Below are positions 9,895-23,000 of a stretch of DNA of 64,000 nt, in pieces. The stretch is from Polyporus tsugae (Eukaryota; Basidiomycota; Agaricomycetes; Polyporales; Polyporaceae), in NCBI GenBank assembly GCA_024305745.1, contig JAHRBS010000008.1:1860001-1924000 (forward strand), written 5' to 3'. The translations under genes were made by a program, and so were the position numbers. The notes below the pieces were generated by a model that was given only the letters and a program-made list of their open reading frames with translations, was not told the origin of the DNA and did not search any database. Each line of letters begins with the position of its first letter. Position 1 is the first letter of the stretch.

Positions 9895-12800
9895 GCCATC
9901 CTTTGCCGCAATGCCAAGTGTGTGTCTTGCACGCATAGACACCTCACTGTTTTTATTATGTCGTCACATCTTTTGGCCACATTACATACATATGGACAAT
10001 TGCGGGTCGGCGCAGAACTCAAGAACGGCGTTTGCCGGTCCTTCACACGGACCTCCTTTTGCCGGCTGTCGCTACTCCAAGTTTGTCCTTCTCCTGCGAT
10101 GTCTCCTGGTCTGTTCTAGACACTATATTGCCAGATACTTAGCTTCCTGCGGTCATCAAGGACGGGCGCACGTTGCCTTGCGTTGAACCACGTCCTAGCT
10201 ACGGCTCGAACCGTTCGGACGTCCCCTGCAAGAATCCCTCGTGCAAGTCAACGAACCTCTTGTCGTGCATACAAATGCCGGCTAAGGCGTGCGCGGTGCC
10301 AACATGCGGACGATTTCCCATGATATCGTCTCCGGGGGCGATGGTGAGGCGGCATTGTTAGTATGTGAGTCCTGCGTCTCCCGTTTCTCTTCGCGCCACG
10401 GATCGGCTATCCACTCGACGGATGCATAGTCTGTATCGTCTTTCCTTCAACTTCATCATTGTTTTCTAGGGTGATATGTGAACATTTTGTTCAACAATGG
10501 TTTAGAGGCACCGCTCTGATCCATCGCGTTGCGTAGCGTACATACATCTCCGTTGGCCCCGCAGCGACGTTCAGCGCGGGATGCTATGCCTCATACCCGG
10601 ACCCCTGTAATGTTGTTTTGGACCAGTTGAGTACACATTTACTCGCCTTCACCCACTCTCGTCGCTCCTGCCACCCCCTGCACCCCGACGTGCTAGAGGC
10701 GAACCGTCCAAGGGGCGTGTAGGGTTCAATCCGCCCCCTCAACAACAAACCCCGCCCTCCCCGCGGTCAGGGTCCTGGTATGTTCGCCGGCTGCCTGGAT
10801 ATGTTTCACCGGGACCAGACGCTCATATAAGTCTTCTAGCCTTGTACCAGACGTCCGATCGCTCGCGACATTGGTTCCCTAATGAATGCCGTACGTGCGA
10901 GCCCGCCCGCCTCAGATCGAACCCTTCTCGCCATCGTCATCCGTCATCATGTCGTCGTCCTCTCGCGGCCGCCGTGCCTGTGCCGTGCTTCGCGGATCGT
11001 ACAGCGTAGCTCCCTCGATTCTGCAGTCCACACCCGAGCGTCAGCCGAGTCTCTCGCGATGGCGGGGTCGGGGACTCGGACACCCCCCACCGGTCTGTAC
11101 GCGCGCTCGTACCCCTCGCATCGAGCAAACCTCCTGCCTGAGGCCTGAGGAGTCTGATCAGGAAGCACTGGCACCAACCTTCGTCTCGCCCCGAGTCGAA
11201 GCTTCCTTTGAACTCGCGGCGCACGCACGAGAACCTGCCCACGGGCCACGTGCCGATAAGGCCGGGGAGCCCCTGGTCTTCTCGAGTTCTCGAAGGCCGT
11301 CGAATGCGCGTTCTGTGCGGCAGCTGTTTCCTCGGTTCCTTGCAAGGCGTGCTTCTCTTCGTCGCTGCTGGAGCGAGTCCGACAGGACGCGTGTATGTAG
11401 CTTGTATCATTGGGGTTCGCGAAGTCGAAGCGGTCCTCGGCCGGAGAGGGGGCACTCCCTTTTCTTTCTTCGCCTGCCCTACTTATCTGGAGGCGCACGC
11501 GGGGGAGCCGGGGAGAAGACTAAGACCCCAGACCGGGGAGCAGGGCTTGCGCCTGCAGGTCGGTGCTTCTCATGTCCGACTGCCAACTATATGCGACGTT
11601 GCGCTGAACCTTCGGCCAAGCCTGCAGCTGCCCCGCCACAGTGCTTTGCTTCCGAATCGTATGGAGCACGGTCGAACCCCCACGAATACCTATACCTAGG
11701 CACATCCCCATCCTTCTATTCCTACTCCACACCTGGTTCCCAGCTGTTCCTGATCGCAGTGTCAGTGAGTTGCGCAGCATCTTCTCTCTCACGTCATCGC
11801 GCTCACCAGGCCTCTCCTAGGCTCCCTGAGAGAGAAGGATCTTCCGGTTTTGCGGGAACCCACGGAAGCCTTCCAATGGACGGCACGAGGCACCGGGGTC
11901 GAATGTTCATGGGTCTTCCCAGCATGCGAGGCTGCGGGCTGAATAGACGAGACGCGGGCGATCTACATCGACGTCATACCTGCCCTCACACCTGACTACC
12001 CTGCAGAGGGAAGGATCGATTGTCATCCTGATCCCACGGAGACTACCAGCGCTTGCCGTTGACGTTGGCGAGGTCGGCATCTCGCGAAGACCCATGGCCA
12101 CACACACTGATCTGCACTCACATTCAACGTACCGGGAAGATCGTCGTTGCCCTAAACTCCAACCCTGGTGATATGTACACCCCACGCCATCTCATTTCGG
12201 CTTCTATGTCATATGTGAGAACCCCCGCCGTGCTCGGTCGTCTTAATATTTCATCTTCCCGATGATCATCACATCACCCGGTTCTCTGCTCTTCCCTGCT
12301 TCATCCTTCGTCCACACCCCGACTTCTCCATACACGCCATCCACGTCGGACTGTGCACTCAGTTACGGGTGCAATCTCAGGCTTCTCCTCCTGTCAGCTC
12401 TTGGCCATGGCGTATACGCACTAAAAATTGCACACGTTACGGGCATCTGCGCGGATCGCATCTGGACCGATCTCCGAGCCCGAGCCCAGGAACCTACATA
12501 CAGGCTGATTCCGAGGTCCTGAATTCACCCTCGCACGGTGACGATACCGTCAAACTCGGGCCCGCATGTTCCTCATGATCACATCATTCAGTTGGGGCAG
12601 TAGCGCATGGACATTCGGTACCTCCGACAAGTGGCAACATGCTGACCGCTACTTACTTACATATATGGGAAGAAAAAAATCTCTCTTCAGCCAGCACAAG
12701 TTACTGTACAGTACGCGTACTTATCCGAACAATCAGCTCACTCGAGAGTCGAAACCGCCAACCAGCCTCGAAGGTCTAGACATGGCTGAGTACGAGTTCG

Positions 12801-13435
12801 AGGTCGACACCTGGACGCAATCCGAGCGTCCAGGCACTGCTCGTATCAACAAGCGCCCGAAGACGAATCGTGATCGGGGGGCAAAGAAGGTTTACATCGA
12901 CCTCCTGCGCATCTCTTATTTGCCATGCATCTCTTCTCTTCTCTTGGAAGTTCGTTCGCCGAGCAGCCCCGGGGGTTGGAACTTGGGCTTGGGGCCCCAG
13001 GCGGAGCGCCGAGCGACCGGTGCAGCCTCTTCCCAATCCCCGGGCCCTTAGCCTGGTCCCCGCTTCCCCTTTGCCGTTGCTGGATGGCATTCTCCAGATT
13101 GCGCGCGCCCCACGTCGCTGCCAACGGTGCCAGGTGTCAGCTGGGTGGGAGATCGCGATTCGGGGGGGACGGTGTGGGCAGCGCGCCTCCCTGCCGCCGG
13201 GTTACGACCTCCCATTAAAATAAAAAGCATGGGCTCCCCGGGCTCCCAGGTCACAGGTGCACATCATCGTCCGCCTCTGTGACGTTCTCCCACTCCCGCG
13301 ACGCGCCGTCCAGCTGCGTGTCTCTGTCTCCGGATCCTTGTCTGAGTCTCGATCCCGTTCCCTCTCTATCTCGCTGGGCTCACTCTGCTTCCGTTGCGCG
13401 ACACGACGCCGAAACGCGAGCACATACTGTTCAAG
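9895..13435. other. 3.5 kb region without a supported gene
   Basis: Pyrimidine-rich on the + strand. It holds long overlapping open frames on both strands (369 codons at 10886-11995 +; 172-183 codons on the minus strand), dominated by Arg, '{Pro}' and Ser in every frame, as expected of GC-rich non-coding DNA. Two short stretches look somewhat protein-like: about 11970-12045 (+; YIDVIPALTPDYPAEG) and 12781-12905 (+; MAEYEFEVDTWTQSERPG), but neither extends into a splicable gene. Part of it must be the promoter of the P450 that follows. It could be an old transposon or gene-relic area; I see no terminal repeats. Confidence 0.5.
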
Positions 13436-15950
13436 ATGATCGAGGATGCGCATGGCGTGGCGCGCGTCGGGCTGCTCCTCCTCGCGGTCGTCGTCCTCCG
13501 CAAGTTCATCGACTGGCGGCGCGCCGCCGCGTCTGTCAAGTGCGTCTTCAACGCTCCTTCCCCTCTCCCCTCTCTCTTCCCTCCCCCGAGCAACGCCAAC
13601 ACTGACTTCGCACCACGCACAGCGACCTGCCGGGGTTCCGCACGCTCTTCGGTGAACGCTTCGTGTGGTTCCCGTTCCGCATCGACGGCATCTCGCCCGG
13701 GGTCCAGTCCGAGGTGAACCTCTACCGCAAGCACAAAGACTTCGAGGAGGCCGGGTGGGACATCATGGCCACGGTGCGTCTCCTCTCTCTCACCGCCTCT
13801 CAAACATACTGAACGTTACGTTGATCTCGCGCGCCTCCCCTCCCCCTTGGCCCGCAAAGGTAAGCTTTCTCCCCTCCGCGGAGGTCACGCTCTCCCTCGC
13901 GGACCCCGCCGTCATCAAGGTGCGTCCCCCTCCCCCCCTCCCCCTTCTTATCTTCCTCCTCGCAGGCTGATATGGGACCTGCGTGCGCGCGGACGGGCAG
14001 GACGTGATCGGCGCGCGGGCGCGCTTTCCGAAGCCGATGGGGCCGTACAAGATCCTGCTCGCGTTCGGGCCCAACTTGGTCGCGTCCGAGGGCGAAGAGT
14101 GGAAGCGCCAGCGCAAGCTCGTCGCCCCGGCGTTTTCAGAGGTGCGTCCGCGTTTTCGTGCACAGTCGCAGGCTGCCCGCCTCGAGCCCGAGCCCGAGCC
14201 CGACGCGCCTTTGTTTGGGTCGGGGTCGTGGTCACTGGTCGTGGTGCAGCCTCGTGCCACACTTCGGCGTCGGGTGCAGATGGGCTGAGAGCTGACGGAG
14301 ATACCGGGGCGCCGCGCCGCGTGTTGCAGAGGAACAACAAGCTCGTGTGGGACGAGACGGTGCGGATCGTGCAGGACCTGTTCGAGAACGTGTGGGGCGC
14401 CGAGGACTCGATCGACGTCGCGAACATCACAGAGCTCACCGTCCCCGTGCGTCCTCCTTCCTTCCTTCTTTCCATTCATCGCTGGCAGCCGCTGAGCTGC
14501 ACACGTCGTCCCTCCCTACGTGCAATCGGACGGGACGCTGTAGATCACGCTTCTGGTGATCGGCGTGGCGGGCTTCGGGCGGCGGATCTCATGGAAGGAC
14601 GACGCGGTCGCCCCCGACGGGCACCAGATGACGTTCAAGGTCGGTCCCCGTCCCATCTCGCCCCGCTCCGCGCGTGTGTGGCGCTGACGTGAAGGCAACG
14701 GCACTTGTAGGAGGCGCTGCACATTGTGTCGCGCAACCTGTTCCTGCAACTCATGTTCCCCATGTGGGCCCTCCGCTGGGGCACGCCCGGAATGCGTAGC
14801 TTCTACACTGCCAGTAACGAGCTCCAGGTGCGCGCTCTTGTTCAGGTGCATGTTGATGTCGTTCGCTGGCGCTGAATGCCGGTGAAACGCGTGCCCGCAG
14901 AACTACATGCAGGAGATGATCGTCGCGCGACGGACGGCCGAGGTGAAGGAGGAGCGCCACGACCTGTTCAGCAGCCTGCTCGACGCGAACGAGGGCCTCG
15001 CCGAGAGCGGCGAAAAGCTTTCAGACGCCGGGCTGCTCGGGAACGTGTTCATTTTCATGGTCGCCGGCTACGAGGTAAGTCAGGCACGCAAAGTTTTGTG
15101 TAGACAGTCACACACTAAACACGGAAACGGTTGTCAGACCAGCGCGCACACGCTCGCGTACTCCTTCATCCTCCTCGCCCTCTACCAGGAGGAGCAGGAG
15201 AAGTTCTACCAGAACATCAAACAGACTTTGGGTGATGGCCGCACGCCTTCCTACGAAGAGTTCTCCACGCTCTCCTACTCCATGGCGTACGTCCTGCGCT
15301 CATCTTATTCCATTCATAATGCCATCTTCCGCTGACACCCGCTTGCATACTTGTGTCCCTGTCTCTATCCCTACTTGACAGCGTGTTCAACGAGACCCTC
15401 CGGCTGTTCCCCCCGGTGATCACCATCCCCAAGCAGAGCGCTGAGGACACGTCGTTCACCACCACCAACGCCGCCGGCGAGAAGCGCACCATCCCCGTCC
15501 CCAAAGGCACGTACGTGACCGTGCACACCCCCGGCCTCCACAACAACCGTACGTCCAGTTCCGTTCTTTTCTTGTCATCCACGCGTCCTCCTCACCTGCG
15601 CCTTCCTCCCCGTCTCTGCCCCTCGCCCCCCTCCCACTCCGCATATACCCCCAACCTAACCCCTCCCTCCTCCCCTTCCGCCACCGACAGCGAAGTACTG
15701 GGACGACCCCGACGCGTTTAAGCCGGGGCGCTTCCTCAAGGACTATCCGCGCGACTGCTTCCTCCCCTTCTCCGGGGGCCCGCGCGGCTGCATCGGGCGC
15801 GGCTTCTCCGAGACGGAGTCGATCGCGGTGCTCACGCTCCTCGTCGCGCGCTACCGCGTCGAGGTGCGCGACGAGCCGCAGTTCGCGGGCGAGTCGTTCG
15901 CGCAGCGCCGCGCGCGCCTCCTCAAGAGCAAGCTCAGCGTCACGCTCTAG
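13436..15950 (+). CDS. Cytochrome P450 monooxygenase, intact
   Basis: Haem-thiolate monooxygenase, ER-anchored by the N-terminal segment GLLLLAVVVL. Eleven exons (13436-13539, 13623-13773, 13860-13919, 14001-14141, 14330-14446, 14544-14639, 14711-14827, 14901-15074, 15138-15286, 15382-15548, 15691-15950) join in frame to 511 aa. Motifs: C-helix EWKRQRK; I-helix MVAGYETSAHT, split by an intron exactly after E; ExxR in NETLRLFPPV; PERF-equivalent FKPGRFL; haem loop FSGGPRGCIGRGF. The layout resembles the many basidiomycete P450s of unknown substrate; no subfamily is assigned. It stands alone, with about 3.5 kb of gene-poor DNA upstream and 1.7 kb downstream. No lesion is visible. Confidence 0.93.
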
Positions 15951-17662
15951 TACGTCTCTCCTTTCTCTATTTCCGCTTTCCGTTTTCCTCGTGGGGGTGG
16001 TGCATGGATGGAGATGCTGGTGCTGACGCCGCGCGGTTCTGTCTCTCTTACTCAGCCCGGAACGAGCGCCGCTCGTCTTCAAGCGGCGGTGACGGTGACG
16101 GTGATGGTGACGGGCAAAACCCCACCGTATCTCGGTCTTCCCACTTGCAGAGCTGACGGCACACGGACCCCGCTCCGACACGGGACGCGAGTTGCCCAGC
16201 GTCCTCACTCTTTTCTTCTTATTTTATTGCCTACACTTGACTGATTTGACTTCGCGCACGCACTCGCTCTGTGGCTGGCATGTCTGTCGGATGTCCCCTC
16301 TGCTCCCATCTCCTCTCATTTTTCCGGTCCTCACCAGCACCCCCGAGCACCCCTTTGGCATATACTCTCGCTCCCATGCTCTACCATCTAGTCTCTCTGT
16401 ACACGCACACTCCCTCTCGCTGTTCTTACCGCACATGTACCGCCGCCGCGCGCTCTGCGACCGTACTCGCACTGATATGTACATCCCGACGGACGATTCC
16501 CGCACGCGTGTGCACCCCAACCCCAACCCCCCACATCCAACGACGGTCCGCACGTACCCGTACCCCCATCCGTACCCGAACAGACCGGACGATCCCACCG
16601 CTAGCACCGCTTGGTGCCCGCAACTCACACTGCATTCAACTACACTTACAGCTGTCGGGCGCGCGAGCGTGTAAATCCAGAGAAATGGGATTTACATAGT
16701 ATTCTTGTGTGGAACGTGTTCTCAGGCGGGCCGCGCGGCGTGAAGAGAAAACGTTCGAGAAGAGGAAAGGGCATTAAGTAGATGGGGTCGGGACTACATA
16801 CGTCACTTGGGGGTTCGGAACGGTCTACGAGAGAGGTCGGTGGAAATTGGAATCACAGGCGCGAATATATTATAGGTAGGTACCGGCACGTAAAAAGCTC
16901 GGAGCCCAGCGCGGGACGGTAAGTACTGCAGGAACGTTAACAGATGTGGCCAGACGGTCGCGTGGAAGGAGCTTCGCGGTCAACGTGCAAATCCGATAGG
17001 GTCACGGTATACAGGACCGGCTCGTATGTAAAATCTCAAGCTGTCGAAGAAATAAAATAATCAAGATATGCTCGATCGGTGCGGGGAATCTGTGGAATTG
17101 AAGCGCGTCCATGAATACAGTACTTGGATGATGGTGGGGCGGGTAATGTCGGTGAAATTCAGGTCGTGGTGCAAGAATAAGTAAACGGACGGGAGAAGGT
17201 CAGGTGTAGGGCAAGGGAACACAAGAATACGTCGTTGTGAAAGGAGGGTGAATATCACACGCGAGGAAGGAGAAGAGAGAAGAGGGGAGGTGAAGGTGGG
17301 GTGGAGATGGAGGGGGAGGGCATAGTCGCGGACGGATCGTGAGAACGAGCGTTAACCATTGCATGAAGAAACGACGAGGGAAGGGAGGAGGGGCGAGTGT
17401 CATATGACCGATGGTTCAGAAATCCGTTCCGGGTCAACTCTAGGCGAACGGAGGGTGCGAAGAACGAAAAGGAAGAGCAGCGAGAGGCCAGGACGGGCCA
17501 GTCGGATGTTCCATCTGCACAACAGTCTCGGTCCGCTGTGATAACCGCACGGCACGCGCACGTTTGACGCGTCTCCACTCGGCCACGCAAGTGGAAAGAC
17601 GCACAAGCACCGTGCACGCACCCGAAGACCCAGAACCACACACAAGTGGCGCACACACCCAC
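15951..17662. other. Intergenic region, no gene seen
   Basis: Strongly pyrimidine-rich between 16200 and 16660, then purine-rich on the + strand (17150-17560). Open frames here are compositional. It separates the 3' ends of two convergent genes and probably contains both 3' UTRs. Confidence 0.55.
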
Positions 17663-20028
17663 TCACGGCGAGCTCGCGCTCGCGCTTGACGACTCCGCAA
17701 CGGTCGCGCCAGCAGTAGACTCGGGCAGCGGTGGCGCCGTGCGTGGCTTGAGGTTCGTGTACGCCGGGGGGAGCTCGATCGTCTCCGGCTCCTCGTCCGG
17801 ACCCGCGTCGTCGTGCTGGATAATGTTCACCGCGCGGAAGCTCGGCGGGACGGGGCTCTTGCGCGAAACGCTCGTCGATGGCGCAGACGACGCCGCCACG
17901 CGGAGGAGTCCACCCCCGTATCCGCTCCCGGTCTGCTCCGACGTCGATGTCGACAGATATGAAACCCGGCGGTCGCGCTGGGAGTCTGACTGGCTGGAGG
18001 GGAGATCGTGGCGCGAGGAAGACGCGATAGTGGGCGCGGGGAGGACAAAGGGCTCGGGCTGATAGTACGCGGGAAGGCGGCTGTCGCCGACGTGGCCCTC
18101 GTTGTCGACGTCGCCGTCCTGGAGCAGGTCAACGGGACGTTCTTTTGTGCCGCCGTTCTGGTTAGACCGGCGCCGGCGGAAGAAGAAGAGGACGATGAGC
18201 GCGATCGCGATCAGGCCGAAGACACCCCCGATCACACCGCCAACAATCGCGCCGACGTTTGTTGAGCTAGGTCATGGCGTCAGCGCCGTAGCGAGCCTAT
18301 GCGTGAGGCCACGAGGAATCACGACCTACCTAGACTGGCCGCTGTTTGTTCCAGAGCCATTTGTACTTGTAGGATAACTGCCACCAGCAGGAGACCCGGC
18401 TGTTGAAGAGGGAGAGGTGCTGTTCAAGCACGAGGTACTACCCTGCTGGATCGTGAACAGATTGCTGCCCGCAACACCCAAGCCACGATCGTCACCGCCA
18501 ACCAATAAGAAGGTCGTGCTTATTCGCACATCAGGCGTCCAGTTGAAACCGACACCCGAACCGACCTGCGTTGATGTCTGGCCCACAGGTATGGAGAACG
18601 ACTGTCCGCCAGGAATCACACCCTGGAAATTCGGCGTGCTGTTGAGGAATAGTTGGTTAGCAGAGATTTACGCAGGTCTATGAACCGCATACCCTTGGGG
18701 ATCGTTGCTATTCCACCAGATACGCGTTGTTGTACAGCTGCTAAGGATGCCATCCGGGTCCGTGTGCAGGAACCACGCAGGTGACACAGATGTTGTGGCA
18801 TCGAAGCAACCATCCTTTCCGGACAAAACGGTGACGGCTGCGCTCGTGCCCCCAGTCCCGAATCCCGTGTTGTCGCTAACCTGTGCGCGTATATGCGAAG
18901 ATTAGCGTCGTATCTCCAAATTCATCGTTGGCCGTGCATGCAAACGCTCACTATCTCGACAGCGACGGACATCGCGGTCAGTTAACGCGATCACTGCGGT
19001 CTCACCACACCAACATATTCCCTGCTCGACGCCACAGCATCATGATTTTCTTTGGCTTGCGCCACCGGAGGTTGGGCCACGGGAATAGCTCACAACAGCT
19101 CGTTGCGTGCTATTTGAGAGCTGCAACAGCGGGATTCCAGCGCATATAGGCACGTCGCAATACGCGACTCCTCCGAGCAGACACGGCCGCCCACGACCGC
19201 TTGTGAGACGCGAACCTGCTCATTCAATTCAAAGTGCACTCATCTCGAATGAAGTGGCGGATCAGCAGACAAGAAACGCGACGCCCACAAGGGCGAGACG
19301 CACGGTGCGATGACACCGGGAGAAAACCGTCGTGGCGGAGACTGCAGATGGGCCTCACCGGCGCCGCGCTCGCCCGACTTCTAGCAGTGTGGCAAACCCG
19401 CCGAGTGATGACGGGCGGACTAGGCTCCACACACCTCCAGTCGAGACTAGAACCGGGAAACAACATGGTCGTTCCACTGAGTAGAGCAGCAATTTGAGGG
19501 CCATGGTTGCAGGGTTGCAACCGACGAACCACTTCAGCGGTTGTGCTTGCAAATGCGCAGGACCCCAAGACCAAGACGCAACTGTATGCTCTCGCACCTG
19601 TCCACGTCACGAAAGGTCTCCTGGCCGCCCACAACACAACCGCCCAAATAGTTCTCTCCTCGGACTCCGAACACACAAGACGCGAGAAGAGAGCAAGGAC
19701 AACTCACCACCGCGACGAACTGCGAGTTCTCCGGGAAGCGCAACTGGAAGTCAACCGACGTCGAGGTGTTGAACGGGACGTTCGTTATCCGACGCGCCTC
19801 GACGGCGTTTGGGAGGGGTGAAGGACCAAACGGGATGATAAACAGGCTGTACGGAGCCTGCCCGCCTTCGCCTGTGATCTGGACGGTGAGGTTCTGGCAC
19901 TGGCGCGGGGTGCTGACAATGTTGAACGAGTAGGCGGTCGCGAACGACGCAAGCTCCGCAGCGATAACCACAGCAGGGATCACGCGTCGAAGTGGTAGAG
20001 GCAGAGGTGCGGGGCGAGAGTAGGGCAT
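17663..20028 (-). CDS. Secreted/surface single-pass transmembrane protein with Ser-rich cytoplasmic tail
   Basis: Four exons (20028-19708, 18880-18693, 18638-18330, 18266-17663) give 473 aa in consistent phase. From the N-terminus: a hydrophobic signal-like segment (VIPAVVIAAELASFATAYSF), an extracytoplasmic region with two internally similar beta-rich segments ending near GVAGSNLFTIQQGS, a Ser/Thr/Gly linker, then one membrane span (AIVGGVIGGVFGLIAIALIV) followed by the stop-transfer FFFRRRRS. The tail of about 180 residues is rich in Ser and Pro, with PPAY near its end. This type I layout is common in Agaricomycetes; function is unknown. Intron 1 is 827 bp, far above the local norm. No enzyme motif is seen. 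Confidence 0.85.
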
Positions 20029-23000
20029 GGTCGGTCGTCAGGTTCGATCGGAGGGAGGCCGGGGACGTAGCCGGGAGCAACGAGAGCGCAGACGTTGACG
20101 CAGGACGAGAAGCAACAGACGAAGGAGTGAATCACTGAATGGAGGGGCTCCACCAGTCGAACCCGCCGGGTTGATGGTGCAGGCAGTTCTGTTCTAATCG
20201 CGGGCTGGAGTGGAGACTGGTTTCACACGGCCTTGTGAAGCCGTCGCCTCAACAGTCCACCGGAGCTGTGCGCCCTCGTGTGCCGGGTGTGCTGAGTGGG
20301 CTGGTCGACGGAGAGCAGCAGCCTGGGGTGGAGGAGGCGAGCACGGGGAGAGCAAGTCGTCGTCGTCAGAAGCGAAGACGGAGATGGGCATTTGAGCGCA
20401 GTCTTCGAGGTGTTGTGGTGGGCGTTAACGACGTTCAACAATATTCCCTCCGATAGCGCTTCCTCGAACCCTTACGTCACCTTTTCCGCGCCCTGTATTG
20501 TCTCCCTCGGCGAACCAGCCAGCAACAAACGCCTCCGAAACCAACATCGTTTCTAGTTCCTTGGCCAGGACGCGGAGGCAGTGATCGTACGAGAAGCTTA
20601 CACCGACTCATGCGCCGACTATTCCCGCAACGCGATTGATATCAACCTCGCGAGAACCCGGCAGCAGGTGCGCCGTGCACAACAATCTGGTCCGCAGCCT
20701 TGCTCACGATCATATCTCGGCTTCAAAAGCAAACTGAAGCTCTTCCACGTTCCACCCGTTTCTGACGAGGAGTGTGGCCGTGAGCAAACGGGTTGACTCG
20801 GACCTTCGACCTCATCTTTGCGATGCAGACACATATGCTACAATGCCACGGAGACGCTACCAAGAATAACGGCCTGCAGGTGCAGTCATCGTTTTTCTTC
20901 CGTGCTCCTGGAATAGACTGTATTTCTGTCGCAGGAATAAAATTGGGAACACAGTCTTAGCAAACCCATATTCCCTCATATATGCGCGCGCTTTCCTCGA
21001 CCACTGCCTTTTAGCTTCCATTCCGGCGACAACTCCTTGTGTTCGAGTCGAACAATCCGTCCGCAATTTGAGTGCTCACCGTGACCCAAGAGGAGTCGGA
21101 ATAGGACGGCGGCCACTAAACGGCATTCCGTATTATGCCGCATACCAAGGAATCAAGTACGGTACGTGGTCTACAACATCCCCACTCAGAGCTGCTGTGT
21201 GTGTGTTTTGCGTTCCACCGATGTCCTTGTCATGTTACGCTGTTTTCTAGCCATCGAGTCTTGGGGCCGGTCCCCTAGAGTACACCATTTTGCGCTTGAA
21301 TTTCCTCCGAGAAGTTGAATTGCTGACTGTGATTGATTCGCAGGTCATGTCCAATGTTCCTAGAGTCAGGTTGCTGTCTGTTTGAGCAAGTATTCGATCA
21401 GCCATATTTTCGCAAGGACACAGCGGGCCTACACAAAGGGAGTGCACAAGGTCAGGTACAGGCTCGGGTTTTGCCTTTTTTGACCTTGCGCTTCCTCCCC
21501 TCGCAGGCACCGCCACATCCCGCCCCCTCTATGTTTCTCAGTACAAGTTCTTGCCTCCGCGCCTCTCGTTTTCGAGGGGTGCGCACTGCGCAGGCAAGCT
21601 GTCCATAGCCTTCTTCTCTTCCTCCATGCACAACTTCGTCTCCCGCCGCGCAGCACGTCGTTCCTCACGATGGCGCGCCATCAGTGATGAATGACCCGCC
21701 ACGCCACGGCCGGTCTGAGACACCGCGAAAAGCACATCAAAAATCTTTTTTCTCTCGGGCAAAGGGACCAAAAGGTGCTCACCTCAACTCTTCACATATT
21801 TTTGCCCGCTGACGTATCGTCGATCTTCATTCCTCCTCGTGTCTCGTTGATCCATCATCATCCCGAGAAAACTTCGAAATCCGTGGGCCATGCGATGGGC
21901 GACGCTCGGAACATGATGGAGTGCGCTGGCGGGCCGACAGAACCGAACCCGACAATGCACTCTATCGCGAAGCCAGCCGCCTTGCTGTGGTTCGCTGTAT
22001 GTCCTCGTCGAGCCTGATCTTCCCTGATCGACCACATCCGCGGGCCCCTCTCCCTTATCGCGGACGCTGCCATGTCAGATGAGCCGCGACAACTGGTGCG
22101 ACGGCCGCCGATGCGACCGATCGCCCCAGATGCCCTCCCGGCCGTCATCTTGGGGCCACCACATCCTGGATTCGCTTGCTTGATGGTGGCGAGACTAGCA
22201 TGCCTCCTATTCCAGCGTGTGCGGGCCTTGACCCCTACAATTTGCGAGCACGAGGGGGGAGGAAAAAGGGAATGCATTTCGACACGAGGCCTGCCACCGT
22301 CCACGTTTAGCGTCAAATAGGGATGGCGAGCGGTTTAACGCACAATCGAGAGCCCAGAACTGGCGTTGGGGGAGCATAACTCGAAGCAGAAGGTGTACCG
22401 GGAGAGGACAGTGTGCGAGGAGAGAAGGACGTCCGACGTCGGTGGTGGTGGAAGCTGAGGGAGAGGGAATGTGTGATGATATGGCCCCCGTGGCATCGTA
22501 GGTTCCCGCGCGCGGAGCACGCTGTGGGCACACTCTATCCGCACCGGTGCCTCCCCTTGTATGCCCCTAAACCAGCAGCCATAGAACGGCGATAATAGGC
22601 TGGCCCGGAAAAAATAGAACCAATGGCTTCTCAGATATGTTATTGTCTTGTGAAACCTTGATAAGTCGGCGCCGGAGGTGTTCCCCACTACCCACACAAG
22701 AGCACTGCGCACTACTAACGGCGGAGGCCAACGCTCCGCATTTATGGAGGCCAAACAAGGTGGAACGCTGCTCCAATCCTCGACAAGGGCACGGCGAGTG
22801 GACCGGGCTTGCCTGCTGACCGCGTTGCGCTAACTCTTCCCTGACAGCTCTGCCAGCCTAGCTCCAGGCATGTTGAGGCCATGAACTTCGACTGGCACAA
22901 ACCTACGCTGCGTCTGACGGCGTATTGGGGGCACGAGGTCGCGAAATTGGCACTCCGAGTGGCACAAGAGGCCCAGCGAGCACCAGGTGAGCACGCACCA

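Noticed and set aside
10886..11995. A 369-codon + strand frame as a gene
   Set aside because: Arg/Ser/Pro-dominated with no family-like segments, overlapped by equally long minus-strand frames.
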